From Verrucomicrobiota bacterium (GTDB lineage: Bacteria > Verrucomicrobiota > Verrucomicrobiia > Limisphaerales > J093), in the NCBI GenBank assembly GCA_027493615.1, contig JAOSKK010000001.1, forward strand, positions 1 to 64,000: a DNA stretch of 64,000 nucleotides, in the 5' to 3' direction. Each line of letters opens with the position of its first letter. Within the stretch, counting starts at the first letter, position 1. Below, piece by piece: positions 19,446-30,088 of the stretch. Position numbers and translations under genes: made by a program. The notes under the pieces were generated by a model. That model saw nothing but the letters and a program-made list of their open reading frames with translations. It ran no database searches and was not told the DNA's origin.

Positions 19446-20220
19446 TCAATCCGGTCGGGCGCGCGTGGCCGGGTCGGGAGCCGGGCCGGGGGGTTCGTCG
19501 GGGGCGGTGGCCCGGAAGAACACCTCTTCGAGGCTGGTTTCGGGCGAGGTTTCGGCGAACCGCCGGCGCACCTCCGCGAGCGTGCCATGAATCACCATGC
19601 GCCCCTGCTTGAGGATCAGGAGGTGGGAGCAGATTTCCTCGACCAGATGCAGGAGGTGCGAGCTGATGACGATGGCGGCGCCCTCGCGGCCGAGGCGCAG
19701 GATGGTGTCCTTCATGCGCCGGATGCCGTGGGGATCAAGTCCGGTGAGCGGTTCGTCGAACAGGATGACCTTGGGCTGGTGAAGGAGCCCGCACGCGATG
19801 GCGAGCTTCTGTTTCATGCCGCGGGAGAGCTGGCCGGGAAGCTGGCGGGCCTTCTCGAGCAACTCGAACTCCGTGAGCAACGCCCGGGCCTTCGGGGCGG
19901 CGTCGGGCACGTGATAGAGCCGGGCGGTGAAGCTGAGGTGTTGTCGCACGCTGAGGTAATCGAACAGGCGGGGTTCGTCGGGGATGTACGCGAGTTCCTG
20001 TTTCGCCGCCATCGGCGCGGCTGCCAGGTCATGCTCGCCGAGGCGGACCTCACCCCGCGTGAGGGGGGAGGATGCCTGCCACGCACCGCAGGGTCGTGGT
20101 CTTGCCCGCTCCGTTCGGGCCTACGAGGCCCATCACTTCCCCGGGACGCACCGTGAAGGACAGTTGGTCGACGGCGACGAGCCGGCCGTAGCGTTTGGTC
20201 AGTCCGTGAACCTCGATCAT
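19446..20220 (-). CDS. ABC transporter ATP-binding protein (one frame break)
   Basis: From ATG 20220: [20 protein letters not shown], Walker [13 protein letters not shown], then a frame change near 20065 (at a GGGGGG run) to [20 protein letters not shown] (Q/P-loop region), the signature [12 protein letters not shown], Walker [16 protein letters not shown] and the H-loop [14 protein letters not shown]. This is the full set for a functional ATPase of the ABC-2 exporter type. It is followed after 9 bases by the permease gene. The extended C-terminus ([18 protein letters not shown]) is low complexity. Confidence 0.87.
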
Positions 20221-20275
20221 GGTGGGGGCGCCGCCGGTCGCATGCCTGTGCCGCGGAACGGGTGCGGGCGGGGTC

Positions 20276-21220
20276 TCAGTGCAGCGGGTTGCCGGGCGGC
20301 GGGTCGTCCAGCACCAGGACGCTCGAGATCGTGCGCATGGTCTGGTGGTCGGCGAAGGTCCACACGACCTCCTTGGCCGGGTTGACTTCGATGAGGTGCG
20401 GTCCCTTGCCAAGCTGCCCGTGGCCGAGCCAGTTGGACATCACCGTGTGGCCGTTCGGCAGGCGGTGGAGTCCGGCCATGAACTTCAGCGAGATCCCGGG
20501 AAGTTCGTCGCGGGCCACCTCCCAGACGGGGGTTCCCGTGGCATCCACCTCAAACACGCGCGAGCCGCCGGGGCCATCGCCGCACGCGATGAGGGTATGG
20601 CTGTTGGGGAGACGGACGGCGCTGTGCGGGCCGCCCCGCGCCGGGATTTCCCGCACGGTCTGGCCGGCCGGGTCGTACTCCCGCACGACCTGGTCACCGT
20701 AATGGCAGACCAGGTAATGGCCGTTGGCGAGCCAGCGAGCGTTGCGCATGTAAGCGTGTCCGCCGTCCTTGCCCGGCGGCAGCAGGCGAATCTCCTTCAC
20801 GATGGACGCCGCGGGATCCACGTGCAGCAATCGGCCGGCGCTGCATTCGCCGACGAAGGTGTTGCCGTCCGGGAGGCGCTGACAGGCATAGATCTCGCTC
20901 GCGGATTGGTAGTCGAAGACCACCCGTTTGTCGCGGGTGACCTCGCGGACGCCGTGGCCGGTGTTGAACAGCAGGTTTCCGCTGGGCAGCACCCACAGGT
21001 CGTTGCAGCTCGGGGCGTTGTATTCCCATTCGACCTTCCCTTCCGGCGAGACGATGAAGACCTTGCCCTGGGTATAATCGGCACACGCGAACCGATGGCC
21101 GGGGCGGGTGGCTGTGGAGGCTGGGGGATCGGCGGCACGCGCGTCTGACAGGCCGGGTGCGGCTATTGCCAGCATGCTGGTGAGAAGCAGGCGCAGGCCG
21201 AGCGGAGCCTGGCGGCGCAA
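20276..21220 (-). CDS. Secreted beta-propeller protein (PQQ/NHL-like repeats)
   Basis: About 315 residues of repeated four-strand blades with the recurring pattern G-N/H-x-L/Y-V/I...D-x-x-[98 protein letters not shown]. An N-terminal signal sequence ([18 protein letters not shown]) precedes DARAADPP. An upstream ATG at 21328 exists, but its leader overlaps a dispersed palindromic repeat (21273-21306), so I favour a TTG at 21220; ATG 21175 is also possible. The propeller family binds varied ligands; no catalytic site is visible. Function unknown. Confidence 0.7.
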   Translation of the reverse strand: MRRQAPLGLRLLLTSMLAIAAPGLSDARAADPPASTATRPGHRFACADYTQGKVFIVSPEGKVEWEYNAPSCNDLWVLPSGNLLFNTGHGVREVTRDKRVVFDYQSASEIYACQRLPDGNTFVGECSAGRLLHVDPAASIVKEIRLLPPGKDGGHAYMRNARWLANGHYLVCHYGDQVVREYDPAGQTVREIPARGGPHSAVRLPNSHTLIACGDGPGGSRVFEVDATGTPVWEVARDELPGISLKFMAGLHRLPNGHTVMSNWLGHGQLGKGPHLIEVNPAKEVVWTFADHQTMRTISSVLVLDDPPPGNPLH

Positions 21221-21272
21221 GGAGGGCTGGCTTGGCCGCTGCGGCGATGGCCGGGGACCGTGGGCTGCGGAA

Positions 21273-21306
21273 GTGCAGGGGGGACGCCTGCACCACAGGT
21301 TTACCG
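21273..21306. repeat. REP-like motif GACGCCTGCACCAC, copy 1
   Basis: GTGCAGGGGGGACGCCTGCACCAC followed by AGGTTTACCG contains a small dyad (GCAGG/CCTGC). Versions with the same arms and the same ACCGGTT-like tail occur at 23916-23949 and 51355-51392. Confidence 0.6.
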
Positions 21307-21529
21307 AGAGGGGAAGTGAGGAGTGCATAGGGACTACCCGGGGGTACCAAGGGGTCCGTGTCGCTCGCCGGCCCGGGCACCGCCAACGGGCCAGCAGGAA
21401 TCGGCGGCACGGGGCATCGCCGCCCGTCGCGGCCAGGAGGTGACGGCTCCGTCAGGCACGCGGCCAGAACATCACGGCGATGGATCGGGCGCGAGCAAAA
21501 AGCCGGACGGCAGGGCGTGGGGACGAGAG

Positions 21530-21640
21530 GACGAAAAGCGCCGCTGGAAGTCGTCGCACTCCAAACGCGTTGCGCCGGCCCGACGCTCTGCAGGTCGCGA
21601 AGCGCATGGAGTGCGCCGACTTCCAGCGGCGCTTTGCGTA
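21530..21640. repeat. Long palindromic repeat, family A, copy 1
   Basis: The left arm starts GACGAAAAGCGCCGCTGGAA (21530) and the right arm ends TTCCAGCGGCGCTTTGCGT (21640). Over about 35 bases the arms are reverse complements with few mismatches, including the internal word CGCACTCCA/TGGAGTGCG. The loop is GC-rich and variable. Further copies: 25165-25270, 27239-27347, 42405-42514 and two half copies. Intergenic in every case. Confidence 0.85.
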
Positions 21641-21725
21641 AGGACGAGGTGAACGGGTGGGGGTTGCCTTCCGCTGGTTCCGGTCCATGTTCTGCGAGGT
21701 TTGTACAACCCGAGAGACTCAGACT

Positions 21726-22267
21726 ATGAGGACTTCACGATTCCTGCTGGCCAGCGTTGCGGTGGCTGTTTGGGCGGTTGTCACCACCCAGGCCGCCGAC
21801 CGAAAGAAACTGGAGGCCGATGTGGCCGCGGCCATCAAGGCGTTTCAGAAGGCGGATTCCGGGCTGAAAGCGACCTTCGAGAAGGCCGCCGGATACGCCG
21901 TGTTTCCCAACGTGGGCAAAGGAGGCTTTGTGCTGGGCGGCGCCCACGGCAATGGCCTGGTCTACGAACAGGGCAAGTTGATCGGGACGGCTTCGTTGAC
22001 GCAGGTGACCGTCGGCGCCCAAGTCGGGGGCCAGGAGTTTGCCGAGGTCATCTTCTTCGAGGACCCGGCGACGCTGGAACGTTTCAAGGAGAGCCAACTG
22101 AGATGAGCGCCCAGTTGAGCGCGGTTGCCGCGGCGGAGGGGGCCTCCCGCAACGCGAAGTACGAGCAGGGCGTGCTCGTGTTCACGCAGGCCAAGAAGGG
22201 ACTGATGGCGGAGGCGAGCGTTGGCGGCCAGAAGTTCAAGTTCCGGCCGCTCGACGCAGCGGATTGA
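21726..22267 (+). CDS. SYLF (Ysc84-like) lipid-binding domain protein, secreted (one frame break)
   Basis: ATG 21726 starts a signal peptide (MRTSRFLLASVAVAVWAVVT, cleaved near TQAADRKK). The SYLF domain follows: ADSGLKATFEKAAGYAVFPN, VGKGGFVLGGAHGNGLVYEQ, GTASLTQVTVGAQVGGQEFA, IIFFEDPATLERFKES-type strand, then after a frame change near 22095 AEGASRNAKYEQGVLVFTQA and KKGLMAEASVGGQKFKF. SYLF domains bind phosphoinositides in eukaryotes; the bacterial role is undefined. Mature size is about 155 residues and the domain is complete after repair. Preceded by a family A palindrome. Confidence 0.82.
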
Positions 22268-22478
22268 GGGTTCGGCGAGCCTCGTGACTTCGACTCCTGC
22301 CCGGGGATGGCCCACGCGGGCGATGCGCCGGTCTGGGCGGCGGGGCGGGGTCCGGTCTGGCATTTTGCTGTTGGCATCGCTCGCGTCCGGCCGCAGCATC
22401 CGCCCCACCACCCCGGTCACTCCGGAGCGTTGCGTTGCTGAAATCAACCGCGAATCTGCTGTCACTTCTCTCCGCCCC

Positions 22479-23835
22479 ATGAAACCCATCCTGTCGCGTC
22501 GCCAGTTCCTGCAGACCACCGCCGGCACGGCCTTGGTGGCTCCGATCATCCTCCCCGGCTCCGTGCTCGGCCAGGAGGCTCCGAGCAAGCGCCTGCACGT
22601 CGGTTGCATTGGGGTCGGTCCCCAGGGGCGCGGGGTCATGGGCAATTTCCTGGCGCAGCGGGACTGTCGGGTGCTGGCCCTGTGCGACGTGTCGAAGCGC
22701 AACCTGGAGGCGGCCGTCAAGCAGGTGAACGGGGCGTACAAGGACGAGGCAGTCCAAACCCACGCTGATTACCGTGACCTGCTTGCCCGGCCGGACATCG
22801 ACGCGGTGCTCATCGCCACGCCCGACCACTGGCACGTGCCGGTGGCGGTCGCCGCGGCGCGCGCCGGCAAAGACATGTACCTGGAGAAGCCCATGGGCTT
22901 GTCCGTGCAAGAGGACAAGCAGTTGCGTCGGGCGTGCCAGAACCGCCAACGGATCTTCCAGTTCGGGACGCAGCAGCGTTCGAGCCAGCAGTTCCGCCAG
23001 GCGTGTGAGCTGGTGCGCAACGGACGACTCGGCAAGCTCCGGAACATCGATGTCTGGGCCGCGGCCAGCATGCCCGGTGGCTCGACGGCTCCCATCGCGG
23101 CCCCCGCCGATCTGGCGTACGACTTCTGGTTGGGTCCCGCGCCGGAGACGCCTTACACGCTCGGCAAGGCCTACGACGAAGACGGGCGCCTGGAAGACCT
23201 GGTGGTTCAACTACGATTACGCGCTGGGCTTCATCGCCGGCTGGGGGGTGCACCCGCTGGACATCGCCTACTGGGGTCACCCGGAGATGATGGACGGTCC
23301 CCTGACTATCGAAGGACCGGGGGTCTTCCCGCTCCAGGGCGCCTGCAACACGTCGGTGGCGTGGAATGTCCGCTTCGAGTTCGCCAACCGGGTCACGATG
23401 CACTACCGCGGCACCCGCAACGGCGCCGAGCCGATTGCCCTCAACAGCTTCGAGGACTGGACCAAGAAGTACGGACCCCTGGTGGACCACGGCACGGCAT
23501 TCGAGGGGACCGACGGCTGGGTGCTGGTGGATCGCACGCAGATCCGGACCTCGCCCGAGAGGCTCATTGAGGAGAAGTTCGGCGACCAGGATGTGCGACT
23601 CCCGAGGAGCGCGAACCACGTCCGCAACTTCCTCGATTCGATCAAGAGCCGCGAGCCTGCGATCTGCCCGATCGAGGACGCGGTCCGGGCCGACATCCTC
23701 TGCCATCTGAGCGACATCGCCACGCGGGTCAAACGCAAGGTCACCTGGGATCCCGAAGCCGAACGTTTCATCGACGACCGCGAGGCCAACCAACGCCTCC
23801 GGACGCGCGTCCGGCGGTCGAAGTGGATGGCGTGA
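22479..23835 (+). CDS. Gfo/Idh/MocA-family oxidoreductase, Tat-exported (one frame break)
   Basis: NAD(P)-dependent sugar dehydrogenase-like protein with a twin-arginine leader, LSRRQFLQTTAGTALVAPII. The Rossmann start is HVGCIGVGPQGRGVMGNF; VLIATPDHWHVPVAVAAARA and GKDMYLEKPMGLSV carry the family EKP lysine, and FGTQQRSSQQFRQACELVRN follows. A frame change near 23205 leads to WFNYDYALGFIAGWGVHPLD (G-x-H-x-x-D) and the C-terminal beta-sheet. Length is about 450 residues. The leader and the lack of neighbours suggest a periplasmic enzyme of carbohydrate catabolism, as is common in Verrucomicrobiota and Planctomycetes. Substrate unknown. Confidence 0.86.
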
Positions 23836-23911
23836 GGGTGCTGGGACGACAACCTGATGGCCGGGTGCCCCGATTCGGGGGCAGGGTGCATGGCGGGGGC
23901 CCAGGAGCCGT

Positions 23912-25110
23912 GTGAGTGCAGGCGGGACGCCCGCACCACCGGTTGACGGGAGGCGCTGGGCGGCGCTGTGTGCCGGCGTCCTCGTTTCCTTGCAGGCTCT
24001 GGCGCAGCCGCTGGAAGCGGGGACGGTGGGGGAAAGCACGACCCCGACTCCGACGGTCGCCGGCCTGCTTGAGCCGTTGTTGCGCCAGCACGATCTTCCT
24101 GCCCTCGCGGCGGCCGTGGTCACGAGCCGTGGTCTGGAGGCCGTCGGGGCGGTAGGCGTCCGCAAACGCGGGACAGACGTGGCGGTGAGTACGAACGACC
24201 TGTGGCACCTGGGCTCGGACACCAAGGCCATGACGGCCACGCTGGTCGGAAGGTGGGTCGAGCGCGGGAAGCTGACGTGGGAGACGACGCCGGCCGAGGT
24301 GTTTCCCGAGCTCGCCGCCGATTTCCACGCCGACTACCAGGGCGTTACTCTCCGGCATCTGCTGGCGCATCGGGCAGGGGTGGAGGCGAATCTCGACTGG
24401 CCGCGGTTGGCCCGGGAAGGAACCGTGCGGGAACAGCGGATCGAGGCGGTGCGCCGGGCCTTTGCCGTGAAGCCGAAGGCCCCACCGGGGAGCGCCTATG
24501 CCTACTCGAATCTCGGTTACGTCGTGGCCGGGGCGATGGTGGAGCGGATCAGCGGGGTTTCGTGGGAGGCGGGAATGCGGACGGAGATCTTCGCGCCGCT
24601 GGGCATGACGCGCGCGGGGTTTGGCGGGCTCGGGACTCCGGGGAGATCGACCAGCCTTGGGGGCATGCCTCGGGGGGCGAGCCGGTGCGGAACAACGGTC
24701 CGACCGTGGACAATCCTCCCGTGCTCGGCCCGGCGGGGACGGTGCATGCCCCGCTCGAGGATTGGGCGCGTTTTGTGGCCGACCATCTGCGGGGTTTGCG
24801 TGGTGAACCGGGGCTGTTGCAGCCGGCGACATATCGCATCCTGGCCGATCCGCCCTTCGGGGGCGACTACGCCTTGGGCTGGGTGGTCGTCGAGCGATCG
24901 TGGGGCGGGGGCAGCGTACTGAACCACTGCGGCTGCAACACGATGTTCTACGCGAACGCCTGGCTGGCCCCGGCGCGGGACTTTGCCGTGTTGGTCTGCG
25001 CCAACCAGGGTCTGGATGCCTTCACGGGGACGGACGCAGCCGTGGGTGCGCTGGTGGAATGGTGGCGGGCCAGGAAGCCGGAAGGTCGGGGCTCTTCGCG
25101 CCAGCCGTAG
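23912..25110 (+). CDS. Secreted serine hydrolase, beta-lactamase/peptidase S12 family (one frame break)
   Basis: Penicillin-binding-protein-like fold. A signal peptide (RRWAALCAGVLVSLQALAQP) precedes LLRQHDLPALAAAVV. The catalytic SxxK is in LWHLGSDTKAMTA, the second motif is AYSNLGYVVAGA (YxN), and LRHLLAHRAGV is the usual class C/S12 landmark. After a frame change near 24645 the rest reads GEPVRNNGPTVDNPPVLGPA, GTVHAPLEDWARFVADHL and VLNHCGCNTMFYANAW, where HCG takes the place of the KTG/HxG motif. About 398 codons. The first codon is uncertain: the GTG at 23912 lies just upstream of a REP-like repeat whose translation forms the first residues. Confidence 0.8.
23916..23949. repeat. REP-like motif GACGCCCGCACCAC, copy 2
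   Basis: GTGCAGGCGGGACGCCCGCACCAC plus CGGTTGACGG, matching the copies at 21273-21306 and 51355-51392. It overlaps the annotated 5' end of the serine hydrolase gene, which casts doubt on that start. Confidence 0.6.
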
Positions 25111-25164
25111 GGCGTCCGTTGCGGTGGTATTTGCCACGGCGATGGGGTGATTTCCCGCGACGGC

Positions 25165-25270
25165 ACAAAAGCGGCGCTGAAGCGCTCGCACTCCAGGCGC
25201 TTCGCGAGGTGCCCGGCGCGAGGTGGTCGCATGGCGTTTGGAGTGCGAGCGCTTCAGCGCCGCTTTTTGT
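25165..25270. repeat. Long palindromic repeat, family A, copy 2
   Basis: Left arm ACAAAAGCGGCGCTGAAGCG (25165) and right arm CGCTTCAGCGCCGCTTTTTGT (to 25270), with the internal CGCACTCCA/TGGAGTGCG words. The arms are almost perfectly complementary. The arm sequence differs from copy 1 at paired positions (compensatory changes), which argues for selection on the hairpin. Confidence 0.85.
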
Positions 25271-25415
25271 ACTCCCGCTCCCGGGTGGTGATCCCGTAGC
25301 CGGGAAGTCTGGGCTTGCCCGGGCTTCCGGCGCGGGGCTACAGTCCGCCCGCTTCACCGGTCGGAATCCGGGTGGGCCAATTCATCGAAACGCAATTCAA
25401 CGCAGACCCAGTCTT

Positions 25416-26447
25416 ATGGCACAACCTGTCTATCATGCCTCGATCGAAGGCGCCCAGCACGGCGCCAAATCCCTCGCCGATTTCCTCGCGTACGCGAAGC
25501 GTTCCGGCGCCGCGGGTGCCCAGCCGTCCAACTACATGTTGCAGGGGGCTTCCGGGTTCAAGAGCGCCACGGAGATTAAGGACACCTTTGGCAAGGCGGG
25601 CCTGAGCCTCGACGGCATTTCCTGCCATTGCCCGCTTTGGGTGCACACCACCGCCTGGACTGGCAGCCCGAGCATCCGCCCCTTCATTCCCGCGGACGTG
25701 GCCAAGCTCGCCCCCGAGAAGATCGAGGCTTGGGCGGAGGATTATCTGCTCCGGCTGTTCGACCTCGCCATCGAGCTGGGCGTCAAGATCCTGCCGACCT
25801 TCTGGGGCGTGGCGTTCGGGTGGGAAGTGGCCAGCGGCTATCCGTGGGGTTTCTGGTCCGGCGGGGACTTCGACCTCATCAAGGAAGGCCAGGAGCGCTT
25901 CGTGAAGAAGACCGCCAAGATCCGCAAGGCCGCCAACGACCGCGGAATCGTCCTGTGCCACGAAATCCACCCCGGCACCGGTGCCATGTGCGCCGACGAC
26001 TTCAACATGCTGGTCAGCATCTGCGACGGCGACAAGTGCCTCGGGGTCAATGCCGACCCGAGCCACTGCTGGGAAGGGGAAAGCTGGGAGACCCGGTTCC
26101 TGAAGGTCGGGCCCCGCGTCTTTGCCGCGCACATCAAGAACTTCGTCATCCGTCCGGGCTTCCCACTCCGCATGATGAACGGCAACTGGCCGCAGCGGGG
26201 GATGCAGTTTGTGGACCTGCCCTCGGGCGACATCAACATGCAGCGGTACGCCGAGTTGCTCATCCACATTGGCTACCCGGCCCGCTACAAGCAGGTGATG
26301 GGCCGTCCGACCGCCCCGCTCGTGGTTGAAGCCGAGAGCGCGCACAAGGACCTGGACTACACTAGCACCAACGGCATCGCCTTCGTGCGCGATCACCTCT
26401 GCTGGCCTGCCGCCGCCGGCTCCTTCGAGGACGGCATGGGGGCCTGA
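25416..26447 (+). CDS. Sugar phosphate isomerase/epimerase (xylose-isomerase-like TIM barrel)
   Basis: A 343-residue intact protein from ATG 25416 (MAQPVYHASIEGAQHGAKSL). It follows the AP-endonuclease-2/xylose isomerase-like barrel: LSLDGISCHCPLWVHTTAW, a helix AEDYLLRLFDLAIELGVKIL, IVLCHEIHPGTGAMCADDFN (metal Glu), CLGVNADPSHCWEGESWETR (DPSH metal motif), VFAAHIKNFVIRPGF (H of the metal site) and a late RPTAPLVVEAESAH (Glu). No signal peptide, so cytoplasmic. Proteins of this kind act with Gfo/Idh/MocA dehydrogenases in inositol and unusual-sugar pathways. A strong terminator lies 24 bases after the stop. Confidence 0.87.
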   Translation: MAQPVYHASIEGAQHGAKSLADFLAYAKRSGAAGAQPSNYMLQGASGFKSATEIKDTFGKAGLSLDGISCHCPLWVHTTAWTGSPSIRPFIPADVAKLAPEKIEAWAEDYLLRLFDLAIELGVKILPTFWGVAFGWEVASGYPWGFWSGGDFDLIKEGQERFVKKTAKIRKAANDRGIVLCHEIHPGTGAMCADDFNMLVSICDGDKCLGVNADPSHCWEGESWETRFLKVGPRVFAAHIKNFVIRPGFPLRMMNGNWPQRGMQFVDLPSGDINMQRYAELLIHIGYPARYKQVMGRPTAPLVVEAESAHKDLDYTSTNGIAFVRDHLCWPAAAGSFEDGMGA

Positions 26448-26470
26448 AGACCCCGCGGATTCTGTTCGCC

Positions 26471-26500
26471 AAAAAGGGGCGCCGCGAGGCGCCCCTTTTT
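26471..26500. terminator. Rho-independent terminator
   Basis: Perfect 13-base stem AAAAAGGGGCGCC / GGCGCCCCTTTTT with a GCGA tetraloop, beginning 24 bases after the isomerase stop. With A5 on one side and T5 on the other it could act in both directions. Confidence 0.92.
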
Positions 26501-26688
26501 GCGTGGTGCTTAAAGGGCCAACGCTTCTCGCGCATCCTCCGCCTCATCTTCTGGTGCTCATCTCGGCGCGTTTGCAGGAAAGGCGTCGAATGTCCGGATC
26601 GCGCACCTATTTCCGGCTTTTCCGGTCGACCCGGCTCGATTACTTTGCGCGGCAGTCGATGGCCAGCCGGCCACGACGCCGTTCAACC

Positions 26689-27165
26689 ATGAGCACAGTA
26701 CCCTCCCCTGAATGTTGTCCCCCGTTTGATCCCGCCCCGTGGGACGGCAAGGAAGTGCAGTGGCGGGACAAGCGGTTTGTGAAGGACCGGGTCACGAGCT
26801 TCCTCCACGTCCCGCTGAATTTTGGCGCGGTCATGAAGCGGAATGTCGGCCGGATTGAAGCGGCCGGTGCCCGTCCGGAGCGCATGGTCATCCTGGCCGA
26901 TGAGAATTCCCTGTGGGGCGCCGATGTGTACCTCGAGGTGACCAAGGAAATTCCCGGCGCGAACATGGCGAGCCTGTCGGGGACGTTTCTCTGCAAGGTC
27001 TTTGAGGGACCGTACCGGAACATGCGGAAGTGGATCGAGGAGATGAAGCGGTTGGTCCAGAGCCAGGGCCGGAACCTTCGGAAACTGTATTTCTACTACA
27101 CGACCTGTCCGAACTGCGCCCGGAAGTACGGGAAGAACTACGTGGCCATCCTCGCGCAGGTTTAG
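26689..27165 (+). CDS. Conserved small protein of unknown function with C-terminal CxxC
   Basis: About 158 residues from ATG 26689 (MSTVPSPECCPPFDPAPWDG). Recognisable conserved blocks are PWDGKEVQWRDKRFVKDRV, LHVPLNFGAVMKRNVGRIEA, MVILADENSLWGADVYLEVT, GTFLCKVFEGPYRNMRKWIE and the end YFYYTTCPNCARKYGKNYV with a CPNC pair. I recall such sequences as a widespread uncharacterised family sometimes labelled hydrolase, without experimental support. Longer in-frame starts exist (26590), but the conserved part begins at the chosen ATG. No transmembrane segment or signal. Monocistronic, between a terminator and a palindromic repeat. Confidence 0.7.
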   Translation: MSTVPSPECCPPFDPAPWDGKEVQWRDKRFVKDRVTSFLHVPLNFGAVMKRNVGRIEAAGARPERMVILADENSLWGADVYLEVTKEIPGANMASLSGTFLCKVFEGPYRNMRKWIEEMKRLVQSQGRNLRKLYFYYTTCPNCARKYGKNYVAILAQV

Positions 27166-27177
27166 CCTGGAAATCCC

Positions 27178-27215
27178 CTGCCCGCTGTAGGCGCCGACGT
27201 CAGGAGGCGTTCGGG
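27178..27215. repeat. Repeat family B (GTAGGCGCCGACGT), copy 1
   Basis: CCTGCCCGCTGTAGGCGCC followed by GACGTCAGGAGGCG. The same words occur at 48631-48655 (with a perfect inverted partner at 48680-48704) and at 57396-57418. Confidence 0.65.
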
Positions 27216-27238
27216 AGAAGCACCGCCGCAACGTGGCT

Positions 27239-27347
27239 GACGAAAAGCGCCGCTGGAAGTCGCCGCACTCCAAACGCGTTGCGCCTGCCGGGGCGTGCGA
27301 GATCGCGGAGCGTTTGGAGTGCGCACGGTTTACCGCCGCTTTTCGTT
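27239..27347. repeat. Long palindromic repeat, family A, copy 3
   Basis: Left arm GACGAAAAGCGCCGCTGGAA, right arm ending ACCGCCGCTTTTCGTT, with CGCACTCCA and TGGAGTGCG inside. It lies between the conserved small protein and the end of moaA. Confidence 0.85.
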
Positions 27348-27403
27348 GGGGTCGGCGCCTACAGTCTCTCGCGGTTTCCAGGCTCCGGCGCTCGCGGCGG
27401 AGT

Positions 27404-28385
<982 letters not shown>

Positions 28386-28538
28386 GACCAAGGACGCGGG
28401 CAATATGACCCAAGGGGACGCAGAGACAATTGATTTGTCTCAAGAACCTCATAACGCGTCCCGCGTTGCCTGCTTGCGTTGCCGGAGGGGGGCTCCTACG
28501 ATGTCACGCGTAGCCTGTTAACCAACGTATCCTTGATT

Positions 28539-29942
28539 ATGAAGACGCGTTTCAAGCTCCTGCTATGGACGAGCGCGGTGGCCCTGTCCGGGGCGGCAGC
28601 GTTCGGTGCCGAGAATGCCGTGGTCCTCGAGAGCTTCGAGGAGAACATCGACAGCGTTGCCCAGGGCAACTGGGGGGAACCGGATCCCGGATGGAGTCAT
28701 CCTCCAGCAGTACACCAAGTGGGGGGACGGCGACATCAATGTGACGCACGGCAACAAGTCGCTGCAGGTTGAGTTGTACTATTTCGAGGGCTGGGTGCAC
28801 GACTTCATGATCACCCTTTCGGAGGAGGCTTCGGACAAGGTGCGCGAGGCGGCGCGATCGGCGGACGTGGCGCGGTACATCCTGCGTTACGACATCATCT
28901 TTCCGGGAGGAACGTCCTGGATGAACAACCAGGCGTTCTTCGGGAACATCAACGATCAGTTGGACACGCCCTCGGCGGGCAGCGGCGGCAAGGCCACCAT
29001 GTCCTGGGCGGTGGATCTGGTGGAGGGACTGCCAGAGGAAGGGCCGATCACCCTCCGGTTTGCCGACAATTTCGATGCGATTGAGGATCCGTTCTACGGG
29101 CCGCTGACGCTGTATGTGGACAACCTGCGGTTGGTGGACACGTACGCCCCGGGCGCGACGCCCGTGACCACGGTGCTCCAGAGTTTTGAGGACGCGAACG
29201 ACCCCACGGGGGGCGCGGCGGATTTCACGGCCTGGGGTGGGACGCCGCGAACGACTTACTCCCAATACACGTCGGCGGGGGAGGGAGATATCCGGGTCAC
29301 GCACGGGACCAAGTCGCTCCAGGTGGACTACACCGGGGGGGCGGCTGGAAGGCGGACTTTACGTTGCCCTTTGCGAACACCAAGCTCGCTGAGGTGCTCC
29401 GGTTGGACCTGCCGCCCGAGGAACGGCCCACCCCCGAAGAACTGGCCCGCTACACCCTCCGATTCGAGATCATCTATCCGGATCGGGACGAGAACAACCA
29501 GCCCGCCTGGGTAGTGACGAAGCAATTTGCTTATGACGGCTCCTGGATTCCTTACGGCATCGCGCGTCGTGATCAGCCGGCCGGCCGGGCCCAGACGGTC
29601 TCCGTCACGCTGGATCAGCTCCCCAACTGGGGTGCAACGGTCGAAGGTGCGCCCATGATGGTTTTCATTGCCCAGGGGGATTTCGCCGACGCGTTTACCC
29701 TTTACTATGACAACTTCCGGCTCATCGACACCGGCGGGTTGGCCGCCGTGCTACCGCACATCGATGGCATCCAGGTGAACGCGCAGGGCAAGGTGGTGAT
29801 CACCTGGACGGGCAACGGAGTGTTGCAGAGCTCGCCGAGCCTGGCGGCCCCGCAGTGGGTTTCGATGGCGGGAGTCAGTTCGGGGAGTCCGATCGACCCG
29901 CCGGCCAGCGGGACGGCGTTCTACCGCCTCGTTGCCCCATGA
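28539..29942 (+). CDS. Secreted protein with two copies of an uncharacterised beta-rich domain (two frame breaks)
   Basis: ATG 28539 starts a signal peptide (MKTRFKLLLWTSAVALSGAA, cleaved near FGAENA). The mature part holds two similar modules. The first runs from VVLESFEENIDSVAQGNWG through GDGDINVTHGNKSLQVELYY to YVDNLRLVDTY, the second from TVLQSFEDANDPTGGAADFT through GEGDIRVTHGTKSLQVDYTG to YYDNFRLIDTGGL. Each module starts with a V-L-x-S-F-E strand and ends with Y-D/V-N-x-R-L-I/V-D-T, like a jelly-roll carbohydrate-binding module. A short C-terminal domain (VITWTGNGVLQSSPSLAAPQ, ending FYRLVAP) is shared with many Verrucomicrobiota secreted proteins. Frame changes near 28675 and 29340. 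Function unknown. Confidence 0.68.
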
Positions 29943-30088
29943 GCTGCTTCTCGCCCGTGCTGCCCCGCCGGCCTCAGGCTGGCGGGGGAGCCGGCGCGGG
30001 CCGGCAAACACCGGCATACGCTGAATCACAGCGCCGCCCCGTGTCGGTTCGGCGAGTGCGGGTATCCGGCGGCACCCTTCGACCCATC

